DNA from: Rathayibacter sp. VKM Ac-2856
GTDB lineage: Bacteria > Actinomycetota > Actinomycetes > Actinomycetales > Microbacteriaceae
DNA length: 64,000 nucleotides
NCBI RefSeq assembly: GCF_013205055.1
Contig: NZ_JABMLF010000002.1
Coordinates: forward strand, 412,365-476,364
Reading direction: 5' to 3'
The translations under genes and the position numbers were made by a program. The notes below the pieces were generated by a model. The model ran no database searches and was not told the DNA's origin. It was given only the letters and a program-made list of their open reading frames with translations. Shown one piece after another: positions 45,168 to 53,244 of this stretch; the stretch's first letter is position 1; each line of letters opens with the position of its first letter.

Positions 45168-45713
45168 ATGCCCATCGTGCACGGATTCGACTGGCCCGAC
45201 CGCGTCGTCGTGGGGACCATCGGCTCCCCCGGCGCCCGCTCCTTCTACCTGCAGGCCCGCACCGGACCGCGCGTGGTCAGCGTCGGACTCGAGAAGCAGC
45301 AGTCCGCTCTGCTGGCCGAGAAGATCGACGAGATCCTCGACCAGCTGATGTCCGCCGAGGGCAACCCGGCGAGCGTGCCGCCCGGCACTCCTCCCGAGCT
45401 CGTCGACAACGAGCCGCTCGACCAGCCGGTCGCGGCCGAGTTCCGGGTCGGCAGCCTCAGCCTCGGCTGGGACCCGTCGACCGCGCAGGTCGTCATCGAG
45501 GCCTACCCCGTGGTCGAGGGCGACGACGAGGACGACCTGAGCATCGACGACTCCCCCGTCCTGCCGGACGAGATGCTGCAGGTGCGCATCCCCGTCGGCA
45601 CCGCCCGCGCGTTCGCCAAGCGCACGCTCGAGGTCGTCGGCGCCGGCCGCCCGCTCTGCCCGCGCTGCGGCGAGCCGATGGACCCCGACGGGCACGACTG
45701 CCCGCTCGCATGA
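45168..45713 (+). CDS. DUF3090 family protein
   Basis: A 181-residue protein of unknown function that is conserved in actinobacteria. The start PIVHGFDWPDRVVVGTIGSPGARSFYLQAR and the middle FRVGSLSLGWDPSTAQVVIEAYP are family features. The end PLCPRCGEPMDPDGHDCPLA looks like a small metal-binding knuckle (three Cys and a His). Its stop overlaps the next start by 4 bp (ATGA), so it is tightly coupled to the SCO1664-family gene. TAGACT lies 6 bp before the ATG, with GGGAG also present. Confidence 0.92.
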   Translation: MPIVHGFDWPDRVVVGTIGSPGARSFYLQARTGPRVVSVGLEKQQSALLAEKIDEILDQLMSAEGNPASVPPGTPPELVDNEPLDQPVAAEFRVGSLSLGWDPSTAQVVIEAYPVVEGDDEDDLSIDDSPVLPDEMLQVRIPVGTARAFAKRTLEVVGAGRPLCPRCGEPMDPDGHDCPLA

Positions 45714-46615
45714 CCGACGCGTCCGAGCCGGCCGCCGAGTCCGGGCCGACACGTCCTGCGCCGACCCGGTCCGAGTCGTGGTCCGAGCTGCCCGACACCG
45801 GGCTGTCCGACATGGAGCTGTCCGATACGGAGCTGCCCGACGCGGAGCTGCCCGACGACTCCGAGCTGCAGACCGGCGAGCTCGAGCTCACCGGCCGGAT
45901 CACGGTCGCGTCCAACGCGACCTTCCTCGGCAGCATCGGCGGCACCTCCGTCGTCTACAAGCCGGTCGCCGGCGAGAAGCCGCTCTGGGACTTCCCCGAC
46001 GGGCAGCTCGCGGGCCGCGAGGTGTCGGCCTACCTCGCCTCCGAGGCGCTGGGCTGGAACGTCGTGCCGCGCACCTGGCTGCGCGAGGGTCCGCTGGGCA
46101 TCGGGATGGTGCAGCTCTGGCAGGACATCGACCCGGAGCAGGACGCCGTCGACCTGGTGCCCGCCGACGCGGTGCCCGAGGGCTGGCGGCACGTGCTCGA
46201 CGGCAGTGACGCCGAGGACCGCGACATCTCGCTCGTGCACGAGGACTCGGCGGCGCTGCGGCGGATGGCCGTCTTCGACGTCGTGGTCAACAACGCGGAC
46301 CGCAAGGGCGGGCACGTGCTCGAGATGCCCGGCGGGCACCGCTACGGCGTCGACCACGGCCTGACCTTCCACGTCGAGCACAAGCTGCGGACCGTGCTCT
46401 GGGGCTGGGTCGGCGAGCCGCTGACCGCCGACGAGCTCGCGGCGCTGAAGCGGCTCCGCTCGGCCATCGACGGACCGCTCGGCGCGGCGCTGTCGGAGCT
46501 GCTGCTGGACGAGGAGATCGCGACGTTCGCGAAGCGCTGCGACCGCCTCCGCTCCTCCGGCCGCTTCCCCGGGCCCCGCGGCGGCATGCCCGCCGTGCCG
46601 TGGCCGCTGTTCTGA
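45710..46615 (+). CDS. SCO1664 family kinase-like protein
   Basis: A 301-residue protein. The first 60 residues include repeats of (L)SD(T/M)ELPD-type acid units and are probably disordered. The rest resembles the PI3/4-kinase and HipA fold: VVYKPVAGEKPLWDFPDGQLAGREVSAY (nucleotide Lys and Glu), DVVVNNADRKGGHVLE (catalytic NxDR) and YGVDHGLTFH (metal Asp). It is thus a likely but unproven kinase. With the phosphatase and DUF3090 protein it forms a conserved trio, in many actinobacteria followed by mshC; mshC is absent here and a convergent VWA gene follows instead. Confidence 0.9.
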   Translation: MTDASEPAAESGPTRPAPTRSESWSELPDTGLSDMELSDTELPDAELPDDSELQTGELELTGRITVASNATFLGSIGGTSVVYKPVAGEKPLWDFPDGQLAGREVSAYLASEALGWNVVPRTWLREGPLGIGMVQLWQDIDPEQDAVDLVPADAVPEGWRHVLDGSDAEDRDISLVHEDSAALRRMAVFDVVVNNADRKGGHVLEMPGGHRYGVDHGLTFHVEHKLRTVLWGWVGEPLTADELAALKRLRSAIDGPLGAALSELLLDEEIATFAKRCDRLRSSGRFPGPRGGMPAVPWPLF

Positions 46616-46664
46616 CCGCGACCGGCGGGCCGAGCGCCCTGGCGACCGGGCGCCGGCCGAGGCC

Positions 46665-48704
46665 CTAGAAGCCCCAGCCGCGCCCGAACAGCTCGTCGCC
46701 GGGCGGTCGCCCGCCGGGGGTCGCGCCGCGCGCACCGAGGTAGGACGACACGACGGCGGCGCCGAGGTCGTCCGCCTCGGGGTTCACGACCGAGCCGCCG
46801 ACGCGCCGGGCCAGCGAGTCGATGAAGCGGGCGAGCCCCGGATCGTCGCCGAGCCGGAAGAACGTGGTGTGCGCGCCGAGGCGGGTGGAGGCGTCGAGCT
46901 CGCGGACCGAGACGGCGACGGTCACCGGGTCCGGCGGGTAGTCGAAGAAGATCTGCCCGTCGGGCTCGAGGTGCGCGGTCGGCTCGCCGTCGGTGACGAT
47001 CAGCAGCACCGGCTGCGCGTTCGGGTGCTTCCGGAAGTGCCGGTTGGCCAGGAGCAGGGCGTGGTGGAGGTTCGTGCCCTTCTCCCACTCCGCGTCGAGG
47101 CCGACGAGCTGCTCGACGTCCATCACCTCGGCCTGGCGGCCGAACGCGATCAGCTGGAGCTCGTCGCCGCGGAACCGGCTCGAGATCAGCGTGTGCAGGG
47201 CGAGCGCGGTGCGCTTCATCGGCACCCAGCGGCCGTCCATCGCCATCGAGAACGAGGTGTCGACGAGGAGGGCGACGCAGGCCTGGGTCCGCGCCTCCGT
47301 CTCCTGCACCTCGACGTCGCCGATCTCGATCCGGACGCCCTCGCCCGTCTCGCGGCCCTCGCCCGCCGTGCGGGTCAGGGCGTTGGTGAGGGTGCGGGTC
47401 ACGTCCCACGCCTCGGTGTCGCCGAACTCCCACTGCCGGGTCGCGCCGGAGCGCTCCCCCGCGGCTCCGGCCCGGCGCACGTCGCGCGCGCCCTGCCGGC
47501 CCGACATCGTGTCGGCGATGTCGCGCAGCAGCGCCTTGCCGAGCTGGCGCATGGCCTTCGGGGTGAGGGTGAGCGCGCCGTCCGAGCCGCGGCGCAGCGT
47601 GCCGGAGTCGCGCAGCGCCTTCTCGAGGCGCTTGAGGGTCTGCGCGTCGACCGCCGCGTCGTCGCCGAGACGCCGGGCGAGCAGGTCGAGATCGAGGTCG
47701 TCGAGGTTCGAGCGCTCGTGCGGCTGGGCGAGCTGGTCGGCGAGCGCGTCGAGGTCGGCGAGCTCCTGGAAGACGCCGGTGCCGTCGCCGAGGCCGAGGC
47801 CCTGCTCGCCGTCCATCCGCTCGGAGCCGCCCCAGTCCTCGCCGGGGCGCAGGCCGCGCAGGGTCTCGTCGAGCTGCCCGAGCGACTGCATCAGCTCGGG
47901 GGTGCCGAAGGCCTGCTGGGCGAGGGCGTCGAGCTCGTCGCGCTGCTGCTGGGTCATCGAGTTGCGCATCCGCTGGGCGGCGGCGGCGCGGGCGGCCAGG
48001 GCGTCGATCAGCTCGTCGACGGTCTCGGGCCGCTCGGGGAAGTACTCGCCGTGCTGGGCCATGAAGGCGTCGAACTGCTCGGGTGTGTCCTCGCCTCGGG
48101 CGTGCGCCTCGAGGAGCGCGTTGAGGTCGCGCAGCATCGCGTCGATCGCGGCGCGGTCCTCGTCGCTCGCGTTCTGGAGGGCCTGCTTCATCCCCTCGAA
48201 GCGCTGCTCGAGCATCTCGGCGCCGAGCAGCTCCTTGATCCTCTCGAAGTCGGCGCGGGCCTCCGGGCTCTGCCAGCGGTAGTCGGACAGCTCGGACACC
48301 GCGGCGGCGGGCGAGGGCGGGAGGCTGTCGAGCTGGATCTCGGCGAGGGCGCGGTCGCCGTCGTCCATCTGCGTGTCGCGGGCGAGCTGCTTGCGCTCGG
48401 CGAGCACGGCGCGGTCGAGCAGCTCGCGGACCTCGCGGAGGGTGCCGTCGAGGCCGTGCTTCTGCGTCAGCTCGCGGCGGCGCTCGGCGACGCGGGCGGC
48501 GAGGCCGTCGAGACCCTGGCCGTCGCGGCCGCCGCGGCGGAGGAACTCGCGCATCGCGCGCTCGGGCGAGGTGCCGGCCATGACGTCCTCGCCGATGGCG
48601 TCGAGCGCCTCGGCCAGGTCGACGGGAGGCGCGAGCGGGTCGGGCCCGCCGTCGTAGCGGGAGTAGCGGGCGTCGCGCCCGAGCCGGCGGTTGCCCCTAG
48701 GCAC
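46665..48704 (-). CDS. VWA domain protein, CoxE/chelatase-D type
   Basis: A 679-residue cytosolic protein. Residues 1-440 are charged and largely helical, with segments rich in Glu, Arg, Gln and Leu. The C-terminal von Willebrand factor A domain (about 465-650) has a full MIDAS: DTSFSM, the Thr of EKGTNLHHALLLAN, and the Asp of LIVTDGEPT. It pairs with the MoxR-type ATPase encoded 44 bp upstream; such pairs act as ATP-driven metal-insertion or protein-remodelling chaperones. The target is not encoded nearby. The GTG at 48704 follows GGAGG at good spacing. Confidence 0.88.
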   Translation of the reverse strand: MPRGNRRLGRDARYSRYDGGPDPLAPPVDLAEALDAIGEDVMAGTSPERAMREFLRRGGRDGQGLDGLAARVAERRRELTQKHGLDGTLREVRELLDRAVLAERKQLARDTQMDDGDRALAEIQLDSLPPSPAAAVSELSDYRWQSPEARADFERIKELLGAEMLEQRFEGMKQALQNASDEDRAAIDAMLRDLNALLEAHARGEDTPEQFDAFMAQHGEYFPERPETVDELIDALAARAAAAQRMRNSMTQQQRDELDALAQQAFGTPELMQSLGQLDETLRGLRPGEDWGGSERMDGEQGLGLGDGTGVFQELADLDALADQLAQPHERSNLDDLDLDLLARRLGDDAAVDAQTLKRLEKALRDSGTLRRGSDGALTLTPKAMRQLGKALLRDIADTMSGRQGARDVRRAGAAGERSGATRQWEFGDTEAWDVTRTLTNALTRTAGEGRETGEGVRIEIGDVEVQETEARTQACVALLVDTSFSMAMDGRWVPMKRTALALHTLISSRFRGDELQLIAFGRQAEVMDVEQLVGLDAEWEKGTNLHHALLLANRHFRKHPNAQPVLLIVTDGEPTAHLEPDGQIFFDYPPDPVTVAVSVRELDASTRLGAHTTFFRLGDDPGLARFIDSLARRVGGSVVNPEADDLGAAVVSSYLGARGATPGGRPPGDELFGRGWGF

Positions 48705-48748
48705 GCGCGGGCCCTCCGACGCAGGCCTGCCGTCCGGTGCGCAGCGGC

Positions 48749-50131
48749 TCAGCCATAGACGGCCTCGCCCCCGCCCGTCTCCTTGCTGAGCTTGCGCGAG
48801 AGGTAGAGACCCTCGAGGGCGAGCTCGACGGCGCCCGCGCGGCGGCCGGAGCCGGTGGCGCCGAGCCGCTCGGCGATGTCGTCGTAGAGGGTGGACTCGC
48901 CGAGCACGGGCAGCGCGGCGAGGAACTCCTCGGCCGTCACCTGCTCGCCGGTGGTGATCATGGCGCCGTTCTCGACGGCGGTCACGAGCGGCGTGAGGTC
49001 GAGCCCGCGCAGGTGCGCGCGGACGGTCTCGGCGGTGGCCTGGCGCAGGAGGTGGTCGAGGATCTCGTCCTCGCGGCCCTCCTCCCCCGACTCGAACTCG
49101 ATCTTGCCGCCGAGCACGTCGACCGCGGTCTCGAGGTCGATCGGGCGGGCGACCGCCTCCTCCTCCCCGCGCCGGGTGGCCCGGTGCAGGGCGGCGGCGG
49201 CGATGGTCTCGGCGCCGGCGATGGCGAAGCGGGCGCTCACGCCGCTGCGCTGGTCGACCGAGGGCGATTCGCGCAGGGCGCGGGTGAAGCGGGCGAGGAT
49301 CTCGATCAGCGTGTCCGGCACGGTGGCGACGAGGTCGGCCTCCTGGCGGATCACGGCGACCTCGTCGACGAGCGCCGTCGGGTAGTGGGTGCGGATCTCG
49401 GCGCCGAAGCGGTCCTTCAGCGGGGTGATGATCCGGCCGCGGTTCGTGTAGTCCTCGGGGTTGGCGCTGGCGACCACGAGGACGTCGAGCGGCAGGCGCA
49501 GGACGTAGCCGCGGATCTGGATGTCGCGCTCCTCCATCACGTTGAGCATCGCGACCTGGATGCGCTCGGCGAGGTCGGGCAGCTCGTTGATCGCGACGAT
49601 GCCGCGGTGGCTGCGCGGGATGAGGCCGAAGTGGATGGTCTCCGGGTCGCCCAGGCTGCGGCCCTCGGCCACCTTCATCGGGTCGACGTCGCCGATGAGG
49701 TCGGCGACGCTCGTGTCGGGCGTGGCCAGCTTCTCGACGTAGCGCTCCTCGCGGCTGCGCCAGGCGACGGGCAGCTCGTCGCCGAGCTCCTCCGCGCGGC
49801 GGCGGCTGATCGAGGTGATCGGCTCGTAGGGGTGCTCGCCGAGCTCGGAGCCCTCGATGACGGGGGTCCACTCGTCGAGCAGGCCGTTGAGGGTGCGCAG
49901 GAGGCGGGTCTTGCCCTGGCCGCGCTCGCCGAGCAGCACGATGTCGTGGCCGGCGATCACCGCCCGCTCGACCTGGGGGATGACGGTGTCCTGGAAGCCG
50001 TGCAGGCCGGGCCAGGGGTCGCGGCCCTCGCGGAGGGCGTCGAGGAGGTTGTCGCGGATCTCGGTGCGGAGGGTCTTCTGCGCGTGCCCGGAGGCGCGCA
50101 GCTGGCCGAGGGTGCTGATCTGGGGGCGCAT
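48749..50131 (-). CDS. MoxR/BchI-type AAA+ ATPase
   Basis: A 460-residue AAA+ protein related to magnesium-chelatase subunit I. Walker A is VLLGERGQGKTRLLRTL, Walker B is GIVAINELPDLAERIQVAMLNVMEERDI, and sensor 1 is VVASANPEDYTNRGRI, followed by PLKDRFGAEIRTHYP (arginine finger region). It should remodel a protein complex with its VWA partner. I chose the ATG at 50131 because TAGCGT lies 10 bp and GAGG 3 bp upstream; an in-frame ATG at 50164 would start before that promoter box. Confidence 0.88.
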   Translation of the reverse strand: MRPQISTLGQLRASGHAQKTLRTEIRDNLLDALREGRDPWPGLHGFQDTVIPQVERAVIAGHDIVLLGERGQGKTRLLRTLNGLLDEWTPVIEGSELGEHPYEPITSISRRRAEELGDELPVAWRSREERYVEKLATPDTSVADLIGDVDPMKVAEGRSLGDPETIHFGLIPRSHRGIVAINELPDLAERIQVAMLNVMEERDIQIRGYVLRLPLDVLVVASANPEDYTNRGRIITPLKDRFGAEIRTHYPTALVDEVAVIRQEADLVATVPDTLIEILARFTRALRESPSVDQRSGVSARFAIAGAETIAAAALHRATRRGEEEAVARPIDLETAVDVLGGKIEFESGEEGREDEILDHLLRQATAETVRAHLRGLDLTPLVTAVENGAMITTGEQVTAEEFLAALPVLGESTLYDDIAERLGATGSGRRAGAVELALEGLYLSRKLSKETGGGEAVYG

Positions 50132-50548
50132 CACCTCGTCAACGCTACGCCGCGGGTCCGACATGCGGTGGGGGTGCGCGGGATCCGCGGGGGTGCTAGC
50201 GGTGGGGGGCGGGTCTCGATACGCGCCTTCGGGTCTGGGTGGCCGGCGGGGCGCTGCCGATCCATGCTGATCGAGTAGCCCGCGGAGCGGGCGTATCGAG
50301 ATCCGCCGTTCGTCGGTGGGTGGGTCTCGATACGCCCTCTGCGGGGCTACTCGACCAGCATGAAAGGCGCCGGTTTCTGCCGACGGATCAGCCCGCGCAG
50401 CGGCCCTTCATGCTGATCGAGTAGCCCTCGCAGAGGGCGTATCGAGATCCACCCACCGGACGACGGCGGGTCTCGATACGCCCCTTCGGGGCTACTCGAC
50501 CAGCATGGAAGTGAGAATTCTCGAAGGTCGGGCGGGCAGCCTGAGGGG
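50132..50548. other. 417-bp gene-free stretch
   Basis: This divergent interval holds the ATPase promoter box TAGCGT (50147-50142, minus strand), the family i repeats at 50212-50507 and, 27 bp before the start of the sugar dehydrogenase gene, the perfect palindrome GAGAATTCTC (50513-50522), which could be a small operator. I see no gene. Confidence 0.55.
50212..50507. repeat. Family i hairpin repeats, four copies plus a fragment
   Basis: A forward fragment (50212-50236), reverse (50263-50303), forward (50322-50361), reverse (50409-50450) and forward (50470-50507) copies alternate. Stems are GCCCGC, GCCCTC and GCCCC with matching partners; the last has a TTCG loop. Confidence 0.87.
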
Positions 50549-51631
50549 ATGACGCGTCCCGTTCTCCGCTCGACCCTCGTCGGCGCGGCGCTCGCGCTCG
50601 GCGCGGGGCTCGCCTCCTGCAGCACGACGCCCGCCGCTCCCGGACCCGATGCGCGCGAGCTGGTCGGGGCGAGCAGCGTCGCGGAGGGGCTCGAGGCGCC
50701 GTGGTCCGTCGTGTTCGTCGACGACGGCGCGACCGGCGGGGGCACGGCGCTCGTCAGCGAGCGCGACAGCGGCCGGATCCTGGAGCTCGGCGCGGACGGC
50801 GGCGACCGCGAGATCGGCGTGGTCGAGGGCGTGGTCGCCGAGGGTGAGAGCGGACTGCTCGGGCTGGCGGTCGACGGGCGCACCCTCTTCGCGTACTCCA
50901 CGGGCGCCGACGGCAACCGGATCCAGAGCTTCGCCCTCGAGGGCGGCCCCGGCTCCTACTCGCTCGGAGCTCCCGAGACCGTCCTCGACGGGATCCCCGC
51001 GGCGCGCACCCACGACGGCGGCCGGATCGCGATCGGCCCCGATGGGATGCTCTACGCCACCGTCGGCGACGCCGGGCGACGCGAGGCGGCCCAGGACCTC
51101 GACGAGCTCTCCGGCAAGATCCTCCGGATGACGCTCGACGGCACCGTCCCCGAGGACAACCCCTACCCGGGTTCGCTGGTCTGGAGCAGCGGTCACCGGA
51201 ATCCGCAGGGCCTGGCCTGGGCGGAGGACGGCACGCTCTTCGCGAGCGAGTTCGGGCAGGACACCTGGGACGAGCTGAACGTGATCGAGCCGGGTGCGGA
51301 CTACGGCTGGCCGGAGGTGGAGGGGATCGCGGGTGAGGACGGCTTCGTCGATCCGGTGCAGCAGTGGGAGCCGAGCGCGGCCAGTCCGAGCGGCATGGCC
51401 GAGGTGGACGGCGTGCTCTACCTGGCGAATCTGCGCGGCGAGGTGCTGCGCGCGGTGCCCGTCGCGGATCCGTCCGCCTCGACCGACTACGCCGTCGGCG
51501 AGCACGGGCGGCTGCGCGACGCGGTGGCGGCGCCGGACGGCAGCCTGTGGTTCGTGACGAGCAACACCGATGGCCGCGGCTCCCCCGGCGCGCAGGACGA
51601 CCGGATCCTCCGGGTCGAGCCGCCGAGCTGA
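50549..51631 (+). CDS. PQQ-dependent sugar dehydrogenase lipoprotein
   Basis: A 360-residue exported lipoprotein: signal peptide with lipobox LASC (Cys about residue 24), then a six-blade propeller of the glucose/sorbosone dehydrogenase (YliI-like) family. Typical segments are LEAPWSVVFVDDG, GLLGLAVDGRTLF, ARTHDGGRIAIGPDGMLYATVGDAG, GKILRM, SSGHRNPQGLAW, and PGADYGWPEVEG. Members oxidise aldose sugars with PQQ, but cofactor supply here is unknown and no PQQ genes are in view. The -10-like CAGCCT lies 6 bp before the ATG. Confidence 0.9.
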   Translation: MTRPVLRSTLVGAALALGAGLASCSTTPAAPGPDARELVGASSVAEGLEAPWSVVFVDDGATGGGTALVSERDSGRILELGADGGDREIGVVEGVVAEGESGLLGLAVDGRTLFAYSTGADGNRIQSFALEGGPGSYSLGAPETVLDGIPAARTHDGGRIAIGPDGMLYATVGDAGRREAAQDLDELSGKILRMTLDGTVPEDNPYPGSLVWSSGHRNPQGLAWAEDGTLFASEFGQDTWDELNVIEPGADYGWPEVEGIAGEDGFVDPVQQWEPSAASPSGMAEVDGVLYLANLRGEVLRAVPVADPSASTDYAVGEHGRLRDAVAAPDGSLWFVTSNTDGRGSPGAQDDRILRVEPPS

Positions 51632-51648
51632 CGCGAAGCGTCCCGCTG

Positions 51649-51686
51649 CCGTCGAGACGTCCCGGTGCGACGGGACGCCTCGACGG
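51649..51686. terminator. Hairpin after the sugar dehydrogenase gene
   Basis: Arms of 16 bp (CCGTCGAGACGTCCCG and CGGGACGCCTCGACGG, one mismatch) with a 6-bp loop begin 17 bp after the stop codon. No T tract follows. Confidence 0.5.
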
Positions 51687-51735
51687 TCCGGGGACGCCTC
51701 GCCGGGTCGAGCGGCCGGAGGACGCGGCGGGCGGT

Positions 51736-51805
51736 GCAGAACATCAGCGGAGAGTGCGGCTCATCGCCGATGAGCGATGAGGAGGCGTCTCAGCTGATGT
51801 TCTGC
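51736..51805. repeat. 70-bp element with perfect 13-bp inverted ends (copy B)
   Basis: GCAGAACATCAGC and its exact reverse complement bound the element. Inside is GCTCATC-GCC-GATGAGC, a second hairpin, so the whole could fold as a Y. It lies 5 bp after the stop of the cupin gene in the convergent gap. Confidence 0.88.
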
Positions 51806-51810
51806 AGCCG

Positions 51811-52212
51811 TCAGCGGCCCTCGTACTCCGCGTCGGTGATGTGCTCGGCCCAGGCCGTCGTCGCGGACGGGTCGTCGGCGCTCTCGAGGACGGCGAGGTG
51901 CTCCATGACGACGCCGGGCGCGGAGGCGTGCCAGTGCTCCTCTCCGGGCGGGGTGCAGAGGGTCTGGCCGGCGTGCACCTCGAGCACTGTGCCGTCGCGG
52001 CCGCCGAAGCGGGCGACTCCCTGGGTCACGTGCAGGTACTGCCCGCGGGCGTGCGAGTGCCAGGCGGTGCGGGCGCCGGGAGCGAAGCGCACCCGGGCCA
52101 TCGTGGTGCGCTGGTCGGCGTCGTGCGGCACGACGATCGTGTCGAGTTAGACATCGCCCGCGAACTGCTCGGGCGGGTTCTTGACGGAGGGGGTCGGCGG
52201 TTCGATGGTCAT
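51811..52212 (-). pseudogene. Cupin-domain protein interrupted by an in-frame TAA
   Basis: The frame starts at an ATG at 52212 with an AAGGACG ribosome-binding site and reads MTIEPPTPSVKNPPEQFAGDV, then a TAA at 52147-52149, then LDTIVVPHDADQRT in the same frame. Family members continue through this point, usually with Tyr or Trp where the stop is. The rest is a complete cupin: PGARTAWHSHARGQYLHVTQG (metal His), RAGQ-type turn, and PPGEEHWHASAPGVVMEHLAV. So the gene is either broken by a single nonsense change, or translated from a GTG at 52131 with no visible ribosome-binding site, which would drop the first 27 residues. Confidence 0.8.
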
Positions 52213-52391
52213 CGGCGTCCTTCTTCCACGACGGCGGGTCGGGGCGGGACGGGCGTCCGTCCCCGACGCCATGCTGGGCCGGGGCGCGCGCAGGAGACAG
52301 GCCCTGGCGGTGCACCTTCCGACAGGGCATCGCTCGCGCGGGGGCCGCTCGTAGGGTGGTCCACGACCGACCTCGACGAGCGGAGACGACG

Positions 52392-53207
52392 ATGACCCAG
52401 GCATCCGACGGGGAGCGCCGCCAGGCGGTGGCGGGGCCGACCCGCCCGTTCGGCGACGAGGCGTTCGCGGACGACGGCGGCACGACGCTCCGCTGGCTCG
52501 GCATGGCCGGGTTCCTGCTCACCTCGCGCGGCACGTCGCTGATGATCGACCCGCTGCTCGGCGGCTTCGACATGCCGGTGCTGATCGACTTCCCGATCAC
52601 CGCCTCCGCCGTGCCGCGCCTGGACGCGGTGCTGGTGACGCACAGCGACAACGATCACTTCAGCCGGCCGACCTGCCGCGAGCTCGCACCGGTCACGACC
52701 GCCTTCCACTCGACGCGCTACGTCGCCTCGGAGATGACGGCCGAGGGGCTGCCGGCCCACGGACACGGGATCGACGACGCGTTCGAGGTCGGCGGCGTCG
52801 GCGTCCGACTGACCCCCGCCGACCACGCCTGGCAGAACGCGTTCCCCGAGCCGGGGCAGCGCTTCTTCGAGGAGGAGGACGCCTGCGGCTTCTGGATCGA
52901 GACGCCCGACGGCACGGTCTGGGCGCCGGGCGACTCGCGGCTGATCCGCGAGCACCACCTGACCGGGCCGAGCCCGGACGTGATGCTCTTCGACTTCTCG
53001 GACAGCGAGTGGCACTTCACCTTCGAGGGCGCGATCGAGATGGCGGACGCGCATCCGACCGCCCAGCTGCTGCTGCACCACTGGGGCTCGGTCGACTCCC
53101 CCGACTTCGCGCCGTTCAACGGGGACCCCGCCGACGTGCTGCGCGCGGTCTCGCACCCGGAGCGGGTGCACGTGCTCGCGCCGGGCGAGGCCTACCGGCT
53201 GGGCTGA
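52392..53207 (+). CDS. MBL-fold metal-dependent hydrolase (UlaG-like)
   Basis: A 271-residue metallo-beta-lactamase-fold protein of the UlaG-like group. The strand-loop LRWLGMAGFLLTSRGTSLMIDPLLGG and the metal loop VLVTHSDNDHFS are clear; the loop is HSDNDH rather than HxHxDH, so the second His is Asp. A later His (PADHAWQ), an Asp (WAPGDSRL) and LLLHHWGSVD supply other ligands. The substrate is unknown. The ATG at 52392 follows GGAG; TAGGGT (52352-52357) is a candidate -10, giving a normal leader. Confidence 0.88.
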   Translation: MTQASDGERRQAVAGPTRPFGDEAFADDGGTTLRWLGMAGFLLTSRGTSLMIDPLLGGFDMPVLIDFPITASAVPRLDAVLVTHSDNDHFSRPTCRELAPVTTAFHSTRYVASEMTAEGLPAHGHGIDDAFEVGGVGVRLTPADHAWQNAFPEPGQRFFEEEDACGFWIETPDGTVWAPGDSRLIREHHLTGPSPDVMLFDFSDSEWHFTFEGAIEMADAHPTAQLLLHHWGSVDSPDFAPFNGDPADVLRAVSHPERVHVLAPGEAYRLG

Positions 53208-53244
53208 GGGGCACGGCCGGCGGAGGGGCCCGGCCGCCGCCGCG

